Notes: generated by a model from the letters alone, not told the origin. 7,656 bases of DNA from an uncultured Moraxellaceae bacterium (GCA_937952925.1 CALFYA010000058.1:1-7656); one strand, 5' to 3'. Positions 1 to 6,224 are shown, numbered from the stretch's first letter. Made by a program: numbers and translations.

Positions 1-1
1 C

Positions 2-265
2 TTACGCTTGTTTGAGTTCATCGCGAATCACACGGCGCAGCATGTCCTCTAGCGAACCTTGTTTGAGGACTTCACGCAACACGCTGTTGATCTCGGTTTG
101 ATAGCCCACGCCATGTGCCGCCGCACGCGCTTTAAAGCCATCAATTACCTCTTGATCTAGCATGATGGTGATTCGAGATTTTGCGGACGACGTTTGGCGC
201 AACTTTTTGAGATGTGGGATTTCGGTTGCACGTTTAGCTGTCGAAAAATCGTATTCTTTATCCAT
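2..265 (-). CDS. brnA: BrnA-family antitoxin (type II toxin-antitoxin)
   Basis: The 87-residue product opens with MDKEYDFSTAKR, the usual N-terminus of BrnA/CopG-like antitoxins. Around residues 31-63 it has a ribbon-helix-helix core: a strand SRITIMLD, a helix with EVIDGFKARAAAHG, then GYQTEINSVLREVL. In this family the ribbon-helix-helix binds operator DNA as a dimer, while other parts bind and neutralise the BrnT ribonuclease. I chose the ATG at 263-265 because family similarity begins there and a GAGG motif lies 9 nt upstream (275-278). A longer frame reaching back to 343 would only translate brnT sequence in the wrong frame. The start overlaps the stop of the BrnT-like frame by 8 nt, the usual toxin-antitoxin arrangement. 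The stop is close to the window edge but complete. The family call is confident; whether it still acts as an antitoxin is doubtful because its partner looks broken. Confidence 0.85.
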   Translation of the reverse strand: MDKEYDFSTAKRATEIPHLKKLRQTSSAKSRITIMLDQEVIDGFKARAAAHGVGYQTEINSVLREVLKQGSLEDMLRRVIRDELKQA

Positions 266-488
266 AGTGGCGAGCCTCAGTGTTGGTTGCAAGTCTGGCT
301 GATATGAGCCGAATGACTTCGGCTTCCTCATCCCAAATGGCATAAAATATGCACTTCAAGTCAGAATTGCGATATGGGTATCGCCGAGAAAAAACGTGAT
401 TTTTTGCACGGCTATAGGTTGGACGATAAGACTTCCTATCACGCAGTTGACTTGATGGGATAAAAGTGAATACTGATGAAGCGATATA
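258..488 (-). pseudogene. brnT: BrnT-like toxin remnant (C-terminal part only)
   Basis: Translating the minus strand in the frame directly upstream of brnA gives 76 codons open from a TGA at 489-491 to a TAA at 258-260. The last third reads FYAIWDEEAEVIRLISAR and then LATNTEARHYG. This matches the conserved C-terminus of BrnT (DUF497) ribonuclease toxins, whose hallmark is an (I/L)ISAR-x-AT stretch just before the end. The frame has no ATG or GTG. Its only TTG (357-359) would give 33 residues, whereas BrnT is normally about 90. The N-terminal FEWD-type segment of the family is absent, and the DNA where it would lie is occupied by a plus-strand gene. The first 40 or so codons here do not look like BrnT. 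I read this as a truncated toxin whose 5' end was lost. A divergent intact toxin using a rare start codon is less likely. Confidence 0.6.
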
Positions 489-508
489 TCACTTATTTTT
501 CAAAACTT

Positions 509-513
509 AAGGA
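509..513 (+). promoter_or_regulatory. Ribosome binding site of the zinc-ribbon membrane protein gene
   Basis: AAGGA lies 11 nt before the ATG at 525. The spacing is slightly long but usable. It supports this start over later in-frame codons, as does the CPIC zinc ribbon beginning at residue 5. Confidence 0.5.
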
Positions 514-524
514 CATCTTTTATC

Positions 525-974
525 ATGAACCATCAATGCCCCATCTGTCATACTGACTTATGGATCACTGAACCAAGGCCAATACTGTCAAAGACGCAAA
601 AAATCGCCTTCCACTGGGTTCATAAATCCCCACTTGCATGTCCTGATTGTCACTCACACCTGCAAACCCATCCACATCCACTCGAATCTTTACATCCATT
701 GCTCAACATCTTGTTGAGCCTATTGTTGATTTATGCACTCAATACCCATCTGATTCCTCAGTCGTATCTGTGGTATAGCCTTGCTGGACTGGTGGTGGTG
801 TTGCTGTTGATTCGACATGTGATTCATCAGCAGCTTACGACGTGGCCGCGCTATCAGCTGTTTGTCGCGCAAACTACACATGAGTGGATGTGGGGGTGGG
901 TTGCAACGGTCTTTTTATACCTCATTCTCTTGTTGCCAATCGTGTGTGGGGTTTGGATGTTGAGCACGTTGTAA
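525..974 (+). CDS. Zinc-ribbon protein with three membrane segments, function unknown
   Basis: The product has 149 residues. The N-terminus holds two CxxC pairs, CPIC (C5, C8) and CPDC (C39, C42), which would bind one structural zinc in a cytoplasmic ribbon. Both knuckles are followed directly by histidine. A histidine-rich linker (about 45-57) follows, then three hydrophobic stretches at about 57-73, 81-100 and 121-147. The third is rich in tryptophan (WMWGW). There is no signal peptide, so the ribbon is probably cytoplasmic and the rest sits in the inner membrane. The general layout recalls small gammaproteobacterial proteins such as the PqiA/YebS-type rubredoxin-like ribbons, but it is much shorter and I cannot assign a family. 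It is transcribed divergently from brnTA and followed by a 163-nt gap before the next gene. The coding call is firm because the zinc ligands and hydrophobic periodicity are coherent; the role is unknown. Confidence 0.75.
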   Translation: MNHQCPICHTDLWITEPRPILSKTQKIAFHWVHKSPLACPDCHSHLQTHPHPLESLHPLLNILLSLLLIYALNTHLIPQSYLWYSLAGLVVVLLLIRHVIHQQLTTWPRYQLFVAQTTHEWMWGWVATVFLYLILLLPIVCGVWMLSTL

Positions 975-1068
975 CCTAGCAGGCTATCGTTTTTCCTCAT
1001 CCTCACCTTGTCCTTGAAAAGAAGAGTGCTGGAATGATTTTGTAAATCAAGGCTTAAGAAACTTTATT

Positions 1069-1074
1069 TATAAA
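1069..1074 (+). promoter_or_regulatory. Possible -10 element upstream of the 77-residue ORF
   Basis: TATAAA sits in an AT-rich stretch 64 nt before the GTG start at 1138, with no good -35 hexamer at the right spacing. A short palindrome GATTTTGTAAATC lies just upstream (about 1036-1048). The rest of the 975-1137 spacer shows no convincing terminator for the preceding gene. Confidence 0.25.
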
Positions 1075-1123
1075 AATCTTAGGATTCTATCCGCCACTTT
1101 TGGATTTTCTGAAGTCCATTGAT

Positions 1124-1129
1124 AAGGAG
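1124..1129 (+). promoter_or_regulatory. Strong ribosome binding site that fixes a GTG start
   Basis: AAGGAG lies 8 nt before the GTG at 1138, near-consensus in sequence and spacing. It is the main reason to accept this short reading frame as a gene with a non-ATG start. Confidence 0.75.
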
Positions 1130-1137
1130 ATTAAGCA

Positions 1138-1371
1138 GTGAGTGAGCAACTTAAAAAGGCTGGTGAGCTCATCAAAAATCATCAAGGTGATGATCGGGTT
1201 AGCCTGCTGAATGAGTTAAGGTCGTTACAACAAATGGCACCCACTGGTGAAAGACAGTGGTTTGATCGACTCATTAGCGATTTTGTCTTGCAGTCAGAAC
1301 GGCTTTTTGAATCTACCACTTATGACAGACTGGCAGACGAAGACCCAGAAGCTATATCTCGAAGGAGATAA
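1138..1371 (+). CDS. Small charged helical protein, function unknown
   Basis: This 77-residue product starts with GTG behind a strong Shine-Dalgarno sequence. It is rich in Leu, Glu, Arg and Lys, has no cysteine, membrane segment or signal peptide, and reads as two or three amphipathic helices (roughly residues 2-13, 18-33 and 38-58). An acidic stretch, DRLADEDPE, and a basic end, SRRR, follow. The last codons CGA AGG AGA also form a Shine-Dalgarno-like sequence, but no start codon follows at a normal distance. I recognise no family. Its own promoter-like spacer and the convergent operon downstream suggest a single-gene unit. The strong ribosome binding site makes it more likely real than most ORFs of this length, but nothing in the sequence or neighbours indicates a function. 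Confidence 0.6.
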   Translation: MSEQLKKAGELIKNHQGDDRVSLLNELRSLQQMAPTGERQWFDRLISDFVLQSERLFESTTYDRLADEDPEAISRRR

Positions 1372-1392
1372 ACACTAAAACCGCATGCAATC

Positions 1393-1418
1393 GCAGGGTG
1401 ATGCAATACCACCCATGC
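1393..1418. terminator. Weak hairpin between convergent genes, possible transcription end region
   Basis: GCAGGGTG (1393-1400) can pair with CACCC-A-TGC (1410-1418) around a 9-nt loop, giving 8 pairs with one bulged base. It is the best structure I find downstream of ribE on the minus strand or of the 77-residue gene on the plus strand. Neither side has a clear T-run, so it is a poor intrinsic terminator and may simply reflect the tandem repeat. Confidence 0.25.
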
Positions 1419-1439
1419 AACACCACCCATGCCATACCG
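1401..1439. repeat. 14-bp tandem repeat in the convergent intergenic spacer
   Basis: Three consecutive units are seen: ATGCAATACCACCC (1401-1414), ATGCAACACCACCC (1415-1428) and a partial ATGCCATACCG (1429-1439). Units one and two differ at one base. A looser relative, ATGCAATCGCAGGG, lies just upstream at 1384-1397. The repeat lies between the end of the 77-residue gene and the end of ribE. Confidence 0.7.
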
Positions 1440-1469
1440 TCAAGGCTCGTTTTTAAAGCCCCCACCCCT

Positions 1470-2144
1470 TCACTTCCTCAAAAACCCATTTTCCGACAAA
1501 AACGCCATATCAATCCCACCGGCTTTGGGAGCTTCGGTATAGTCGGCGGCTTTATCACCGAGCAGCAAACGCTCGATATAGCGCGCCAACACATCCACTT
1601 CCAGATTGACACGGCTGCCCATATTCCAATCGCCAATATTGGTTTGATCGGCGGTGTGTGGCACGAGGTTCAAACTCAACACATCGCCACGCAAGTGATT
1701 GATGGTCAAGCTAATCCCATCGACGGTGACCGAGCCTTTTTCCGACAAATAGCGCGCCAGCTCACGCGGTGCTTGCACTTCAAAATAAATCGAGCGCGCA
1801 TCTTGGCGCTTGACGATGATTTCACCAATCCCATCGACGTGACCACTGACCAAATGCCCACCCAATCGAGTCGTCGGCAGCAGTGCTTTTTCCAGATTAA
1901 CCCGTGTGCCGACTTTCCAATAACCCAAGCAGGTGCGGTTGAGGGTTTCGACCGACACATCCGCCGCGTACCAGTCGTGACCATAATCAATCACCGTCAA
2001 ACAAATGCCATTGGTGGCAATCGAGTCACCAAGTTTGACATCGCTCATATCGAGTTTGCCCACTGCAATCGACAGGCGCACATCACCACCTTGCCGCACA
2101 ATCGACTTGACGTGCCCAACCGACTCAATAATCCCAGTAAACAT
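1470..2144 (-). CDS. ribE: Riboflavin synthase, alpha chain
   Basis: The enzyme (EC 2.5.1.9, also called ribC in some species) dismutates two 6,7-dimethyl-8-ribityllumazine molecules into riboflavin and a pyrimidinedione, the last step of riboflavin synthesis. The 224-residue product begins with the family hallmark MFTGIIE. It contains two tandem lumazine-binding domains, about 1-95 and 96-195. Domain one has LGDSIATNGICLTV (38-51) and VSVETLNRT (63-71). Domain two starts with LGGHLVSGHVDG (94-105) and has SVTVDGISLTIN (138-149) and NLVPHTADQTNIG (159-171). Bacterial forms are usually about 200-220 residues, so this is complete, with a slightly long C-terminal tail. The start lies 9 nt after the methylase stop. 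A TGAGGA Shine-Dalgarno (2151-2156) overlaps that stop codon, pointing to translational coupling as last gene of the operon. Confidence 0.95.
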   Translation of the reverse strand: MFTGIIESVGHVKSIVRQGGDVRLSIAVGKLDMSDVKLGDSIATNGICLTVIDYGHDWYAADVSVETLNRTCLGYWKVGTRVNLEKALLPTTRLGGHLVSGHVDGIGEIIVKRQDARSIYFEVQAPRELARYLSEKGSVTVDGISLTINHLRGDVLSLNLVPHTADQTNIGDWNMGSRVNLEVDVLARYIERLLLGDKAADYTEAPKAGGIDMAFLSENGFLRK

Positions 2145-2153
2145 ACACCATCC

Positions 2154-3428
2154 TCACAAGCCATCTTGACGCGGATCCACCCCGCCAAGCTCAGCAAAAA
2201 ATCTCAACTGTTCCATCAACAAGTCCACCGACGGGCCACATGGGGCGCGGGTATCGGTGACCACAATAAACTCCAGCGTGCGCGCCCGATCCGACTGACG
2301 CTGCCGACTAACCCGATAGCGTGGAATGTCTTGAGTCACGAGTGTCACGCGTCCACGCGCAATATTGGCGGTGAGCAAATCTTCAAGCGCAATATTGCCA
2401 TCGGTACTATAGCTGGTCAGGATAAAGCGCGAATTGATCTGCCCAATCAAGGCTTGATAGGCCGCGGTTGCTCGTTTGGCGGAGTTGTAGGGGCTAGGGC
2501 GTTCGCGCCGCCAACTGCGATCAATGCCACCTTTGTAGCCCGATTGACTTGGTGGCGGCAAATCAGGCCGCGCCCACAGCGTCAAGGCGTTGAGCACATG
2601 ATAATTGCTGCCATAGGCGTGCTGATTGTAGGGCGGATCAAGATACACCACATCTACTTCATGCGAGGAGAGCTGCGCCGCCAAATGCGCCGCATCCACA
2701 CACCACATCTCGCCCACCACCGGCGAGGCATGAAACAAACTCGGCGTCAGCCACAGCAACGACTCAATCCGATCTAAGGCTGTACCGGTTCGCCCACCCC
2801 AACCTTGATGAAAACTTTTGAACAAACCACTGGTATTACTGACAAAACTGGCTGAATACAACAATGGTGCAAGCAGTGCGCTCATCTCGATGGAGTCAAT
2901 CAAGCCCTCAACTTGCCAGCGGGCAATCTGCTCACGCATCGCATCCAAACGCATACCATTATGGCGTTTAAAAAACAGCCGATCCTGCGCAGGATTATAG
3001 GTGCGATCATCGCGCGGGCAAAAATGCTGGGTCACCCAGCCTTCAATCGGCTCCAGTAAGTTCAGCTCATACAAGGCTTGCTCATAGCCGCCAAGTGCCG
3101 CAAATTTGGGCGCTTGTTGGCAACTCATCAAGGCATGACTAAGCGCAAAGCTATACGGCTCCCAATCATTGGCAATCACCTGATAGCCCGATTGACGGGC
3201 AAGACGCGCCACCACGCCACTACCGGCAAATAAATCGACAAAAATCGGTGGGCGAGCGCGAGGATTGGCGGCTTGCGCCAAGGTTTTAGTGCGCTCAAGC
3301 GCCGACAATACCAAGGGCAGCAAGCGGCGTTTGTTGCCCAAATACGGCACAAGTTGATGAAACACATAATCATCGGTGGTGCGTGCGGCATGCCGACGTT
3401 TGTGATAACTCAAGACCGCGCTATTCAT
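2154..3428 (-). CDS. DNA N6-adenine methyltransferase, D12 class, without a neighbouring restriction enzyme
   Basis: The product has 424 residues. Near the N-terminus is YLGNKRRL (29-36), the conserved segment that precedes motif I in D12-class enzymes. The S-adenosylmethionine motif DLFAGSG follows at 65-71, with an acidic ND at 87-88. A conserved NTSGLFKSFHQGWGG block lies at 198-212. The catalytic motif IV DPPYNQHAYGSNYH is at 264-277, and SYSTDG at 339-344 looks like a later methylase motif. All key residues for methyl transfer to adenine N6 are present, so it should be active. The target site cannot be read from sequence. It sits 9 nt after ribD and 9 nt before ribE, with no clear Shine-Dalgarno of its own, so expression probably depends on read-through from ribD. 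I recall a biochemically confirmed adenine methylase of Acinetobacter baumannii called AamA; this could be its ortholog, but that is unverified here. Confidence 0.88.
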   Translation of the reverse strand: MNSAVLSYHKRRHAARTTDDYVFHQLVPYLGNKRRLLPLVLSALERTKTLAQAANPRARPPIFVDLFAGSGVVARLARQSGYQVIANDWEPYSFALSHALMSCQQAPKFAALGGYEQALYELNLLEPIEGWVTQHFCPRDDRTYNPAQDRLFFKRHNGMRLDAMREQIARWQVEGLIDSIEMSALLAPLLYSASFVSNTSGLFKSFHQGWGGRTGTALDRIESLLWLTPSLFHASPVVGEMWCVDAAHLAAQLSSHEVDVVYLDPPYNQHAYGSNYHVLNALTLWARPDLPPPSQSGYKGGIDRSWRRERPSPYNSAKRATAAYQALIGQINSRFILTSYSTDGNIALEDLLTANIARGRVTLVTQDIPRYRVSRQRQSDRARTLEFIVVTDTRAPCGPSVDLLMEQLRFFAELGGVDPRQDGL

Positions 3429-3437
3429 GCGTGTAGA

Positions 3438-4520
3438 TTACTCACGAATAGGCCGTAGACGTAAGCGTAAATCTGCACCGACAGGCGTGACATCAATCCA
3501 TTCAAAACGCAGTTGCTCTGACAGCTGCTCAAACACAAAGCCAAACATCGGGCGTGCGCTTTGCCCCAGCAAGGTGGGTGCAACATACACGATTAGCTCA
3601 TCGACCAGTCCAGCTTGCAAAAACGCGGCACTCAAGGTTGCACCAGCTTCAACCAACACATCACGGATGTTTTTCTCATCACGCAAACGGATGAGCAAAG
3701 AGGCTAAATCAGTGGCTGGCCAAGTTTCCACCCCATCGACCTGACTTGCTCCCACCAACAGCACCGATTCAGACTGCTGTAGCATCTGTGCGGTGGCAGG
3801 CATGCGGCCTTGGCGATCGAGCACCACGCGCAGCGGCTGTGGAATCAGTTCCAGTGGTGTGCCATCGGGTGTGCTGCGTACATTGAGCAGTGGATCATCG
3901 GCGAGCACCGTGTCGATACCAGTGATGATCGCGCCACTGATCGCTCGAACATGCTGCACATCCGCACGCGCCGCAGGGCTGGTAATCCATTTGGATTCAC
4001 CCGAAGCCATCGCGGTGCGCCCGTCAAGGCTTGCGCCGACTTTGAGGCGTACATACGGCCTGCCGCCGGCCATCACTTGCAAAAAACCGGCGTTGAGCGC
4101 ACGCGCTTCGGCTTCACATACGCCTACCGTGGTGGCAATACCAGCCGCTTCTAGAATCGCACAGCCTTTACCAGACACTTGCGGATTGGTGTCCAAAATC
4201 GCCATCACCACCCGCGCCACACCGGCCTGTACCAAGGCATTGGCACATGGTGGCGTGCGGCCAAAGTGTGCGCATGGCTCCAGCGTGACATAAGCCGTCG
4301 CGCCACGCGCTTGCTCACCGGCTTGGCGCAAGGCAAACACTTCGGCATGTGGCTCACCGGCTTTGGGATGAAAGCCCTCGCCCACACAGACGTCGTCTTT
4401 GACAATCACACAGCCCACCGCTGGATTGGGTCGGGTGGTGTATTGACCGCGTGCCGCAAGTGTCAGCGCATGTTGCATCCACTGTTGATCTGTAGTGAGT
4501 TGATCCACTGAGCCAGTCAT
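3438..4520 (-). CDS. ribD: Bifunctional riboflavin deaminase/reductase RibD
   Basis: RibD performs the second and third steps of riboflavin synthesis: deamination of the GTP-derived diaminopyrimidine ribosyl phosphate, then NADPH-dependent reduction of the ribose to ribityl. The 360 residues match the normal bifunctional length. The N-terminal cytidine-deaminase-like domain (about 10-150) has zinc ligand and catalytic glutamate HAE (58-60) and the second zinc motif PCAHFGRTPPC (82-92). The reductase domain (about 154-357) starts at RPYVRLKVGASLDGRTA, then SGESKWIT, ITGIDTVLADDPLLNVR (199-215) and VLVEAGATL (288-296). Every catalytic motif is intact. The ATG overlaps the nrdR stop in an ATGA arrangement (4517-4520), a common link between nrdR and ribD in proteobacteria. 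No FMN riboswitch-like leader is visible before it, as expected since it is not the first gene. Confidence 0.96.
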   Translation of the reverse strand: MTGSVDQLTTDQQWMQHALTLAARGQYTTRPNPAVGCVIVKDDVCVGEGFHPKAGEPHAEVFALRQAGEQARGATAYVTLEPCAHFGRTPPCANALVQAGVARVVMAILDTNPQVSGKGCAILEAAGIATTVGVCEAEARALNAGFLQVMAGGRPYVRLKVGASLDGRTAMASGESKWITSPAARADVQHVRAISGAIITGIDTVLADDPLLNVRSTPDGTPLELIPQPLRVVLDRQGRMPATAQMLQQSESVLLVGASQVDGVETWPATDLASLLIRLRDEKNIRDVLVEAGATLSAAFLQAGLVDELIVYVAPTLLGQSARPMFGFVFEQLSEQLRFEWIDVTPVGADLRLRLRPIRE

Positions 4521-4990
4521 GCAGTTTTTCCTTTTTCTTCAGGATCATCAAGGCGATCAATCGCATCTTTAAACGCCGCCACGTCTTGAAAATCACGATA
4601 GACTGACGCAAAGCGCACATAGGCCACTGAGTCTAACTCACGCAACACGCGCATCACCTCTTCACCAATACGACGCGCTGGAATTTCTCGCTCGCCAAGG
4701 CTACGCAGCGTTTGAGTGATTCTGGCAATTGCAATATCGATTTGATCGCTGGTGATGGGACGTTTTTGCAGTGGCAGGGTCAGTGAACGCTTGAGCTTGG
4801 CTTCATCAAAGGGTTGGATTTGCCCATTGGACTTGATCACCCGTGGCATCACCAACTCAATGATTTCAAAGGTGGTAAACCGCTCTTGGCAGGACAGACA
4901 CTCGCGGCGACGGCGAATCTGCCGCCCTTCTGCCGCAAGGCGCGAGTCGATCACTTTACAATCTGGCGTATTACAAAACGGGCAATGCAT
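4517..4990 (-). CDS. nrdR: Transcriptional repressor NrdR of ribonucleotide reductase genes
   Basis: NrdR binds NrdR boxes in front of ribonucleotide reductase operons and represses them according to the ATP/dATP state. The 157-residue product begins MHCPFC and carries a zinc ribbon with C3, C6, C31 and C34 plus the basic RQIRRRREC stretch (23-31) used in DNA binding. An ATP-cone domain spans about 49-139, starting MPRVIKSNGQ with FDEAKLKRSL (61-70) and ending near YRDFQDV. I set the start at the ATG at 4988-4990: the family nearly always starts MxCPxC, and a GAGGGG motif lies 4 nt upstream (4995-5000). The frame is open further back to a TTG at 5012-5014, but those eight extra residues are not typical. 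No ribonucleotide reductase gene or convincing NrdR box is in the window. It is probably the first gene of the nrdR-ribD-methylase-ribE operon. Confidence 0.95.
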   Translation of the reverse strand: MHCPFCNTPDCKVIDSRLAAEGRQIRRRRECLSCQERFTTFEIIELVMPRVIKSNGQIQPFDEAKLKRSLTLPLQKRPITSDQIDIAIARITQTLRSLGEREIPARRIGEEVMRVLRELDSVAYVRFASVYRDFQDVAAFKDAIDRLDDPEEKGKTA

Positions 4991-4994
4991 CACG

Positions 4995-5000
4995 CCCCTC
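4995..5000 (-). promoter_or_regulatory. Ribosome binding site deciding the nrdR start
   Basis: Read on the minus strand this is GAGGGG, 4 nt before the ATG at 4990. It favours the 157-residue NrdR over a longer version starting at a TTG. I see no strong promoter in the short 4991-5049 gap, so the nrdR promoter may lie inside the end of the upstream cyclase gene. Confidence 0.55.
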
Positions 5001-5049
5001 AACCACACAATCAATGTGCGGCAGAGTCTAGCAAATCTGCTGCCTGAGT

Positions 5050-6156
5050 TCAGAGGTTTTGTGTGGGCTGCGCTCGCGCCACCTGATTACGCCCTTGGCG
5101 TTTGGCACGATAGAGTGCTTGGTCAGCCGCTTCGATCAAGGCGGTAATCGATGCCTGTTGACCCACTTGCGGCCATGTTGCCACCCCAATACTGACCGTC
5201 ATCGCACGATGGGCAAACGTCGTGTGAGCCACTTGCTCACACAAACGCTCTGCAATCTGCTGCGCAGCATCAGCTGTGGTTTCTGGCAAAATCAACACAA
5301 ATTCTTCGCCACCATAACGCGCTGCGATATCGGTTTTGCGGCTGGTCTGCTGCAAAATTTTGCCGAGTTGGCGCAGTGCCTCATCCCCTGCCACATGCCC
5401 AAACTGATCGTTGTAGGATTTGAAATGATCGGCATCAATCAACATGACCGACAATGGTGTCTGCTGTTGTTGGGATTGCACAAACAAACTTGCCACCTGT
5501 TGATCAAACGCTGCACGGTTAAATAGTCCGGTCAGACCATCGGTCAAACTGGCGGTTTTGAGGTGTTGGTTGTGTGCTTGCAAGGTGCGCTGCTGCTGCG
5601 ACAATTCGAGCATCTGCACCGAGCGCTCGGCGAGCAACTCTAAAATCTCGTGGTTACGCTGCCGTAGCTCTAATAAGTGCATGACCTGACGCGCCAATGC
5701 CGCCAATGCATGCACTTGATAAGGCTCAGGTTGGCGCGGCTGGGTATCCACCACACATAAACTACCAATCACCTGTTCATCCGGTGTGAGCAGCGGAGCG
5801 CCCATGTAAAAACGCACTTGGTTATTGGGCACACTGTCTGGGAATTGCTGAATAAACGCATCTTGATGGGTATCGGGAATGACCAGCACCGCCTGTGGCT
5901 GATCAATCAGACGATTACAAATGGTTTGATGGCGTGGGCTGCTCTCGACTTGCACCCCTACTCGCGCTTTAAACCACTGGCGCTGTTGATCAATCAGACC
6001 AATCAAGGCGACCGGTGTTCGCATCATTGCGGCGGCAATTTGCACAACATCGTCGTAGGCTTGTTCAGGCACTGTGTCGAGCACACGATAGCGTGCCAAT
6101 GCTTGCAACCGTGCTTGTTCTTGCACGGGAGTCAAACCACTAGGGAAATCAGACAT
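5050..6156 (-). CDS. GAF-domain diguanylate cyclase
   Basis: The 368-residue product should make cyclic di-GMP from two GTP. An N-terminal GAF sensor domain spans about 24-160, with VALIGLIDQQRQWFKARVG (49-67), VIPDTHQDAFI (92-102) and RFYMGAPL...GSLCVVD (115-137). A glutamine- and leucine-rich coiled coil follows (about 160-200). The GGDEF domain (about 204-360) starts SLTDGLTGLFNR and has DADHFKSYND (241-250), the active-site loop GGEEF (282-286) and VSIGVA (321-326). The inhibitory site RxxD (RKTD, 273-276) is exactly five residues before GGEEF, so product feedback inhibition is expected. There is no signal peptide or membrane segment, so it acts in the cytoplasm. The GAF ligand is unknown. 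The gene has its own spacer with a promoter candidate upstream and is 59 nt from nrdR, so it may or may not be cotranscribed with it. Confidence 0.92.
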   Translation of the reverse strand: MSDFPSGLTPVQEQARLQALARYRVLDTVPEQAYDDVVQIAAAMMRTPVALIGLIDQQRQWFKARVGVQVESSPRHQTICNRLIDQPQAVLVIPDTHQDAFIQQFPDSVPNNQVRFYMGAPLLTPDEQVIGSLCVVDTQPRQPEPYQVHALAALARQVMHLLELRQRNHEILELLAERSVQMLELSQQQRTLQAHNQHLKTASLTDGLTGLFNRAAFDQQVASLFVQSQQQQTPLSVMLIDADHFKSYNDQFGHVAGDEALRQLGKILQQTSRKTDIAARYGGEEFVLILPETTADAAQQIAERLCEQVAHTTFAHRAMTVSIGVATWPQVGQQASITALIEAADQALYRAKRQGRNQVARAQPTQNL

Positions 6157-6224
6157 GTCTTTTCACTCATTAAAGACAATCCGCGATCTGTCGTCCTAAA
6201 ACAGAATCAACGAATATGATGAAG

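Noticed and set aside
266..343. A 26-residue N-terminal extension of the antitoxin
   Set aside because: It overlaps the BrnT-like frame out of register, and family similarity begins at the ATG at 265, which has a GAGG at suitable spacing.
447..452. TTGACT as a -35 element for the zinc-ribbon gene
   Set aside because: No reasonable -10 lies 16-18 nt downstream; TACTGA at 471-476 matches poorly.
1385..1456. A 23-codon plus-strand frame after the AAGGAG at 1362-1367
   Set aside because: The Shine-Dalgarno-like sequence is 17 nt from the ATG, too far, and encodes the last arginines of the preceding gene. The frame simply translates the tandem repeat.
1398..2777. A 459-codon open frame on the plus strand
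   Set aside because: It runs antisense through ribE and the methylase, both clearly real. Its translation is rich in His, Arg, Gln and Thr with no domain, and it has no ribosome binding site. It is a shadow of minus-strand codon use.
3793..4511. Several plus-strand frames opposite ribD
   Set aside because: They are antisense to an enzyme with every catalytic motif intact, and they show no recognisable domains or ribosome binding sites.
4991..5014. An eight-residue N-terminal extension of NrdR starting at TTG
   Set aside because: NrdR proteins typically begin MxCPxC, and GAGGGG directly precedes the inner ATG.
4991..5049. A possible terminator or promoter between the cyclase gene and nrdR
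   Set aside because: Only a 5-bp inverted repeat (GGCAG/CTGCC) with a long loop and no T-run is present, and no paired promoter hexamers stand out.
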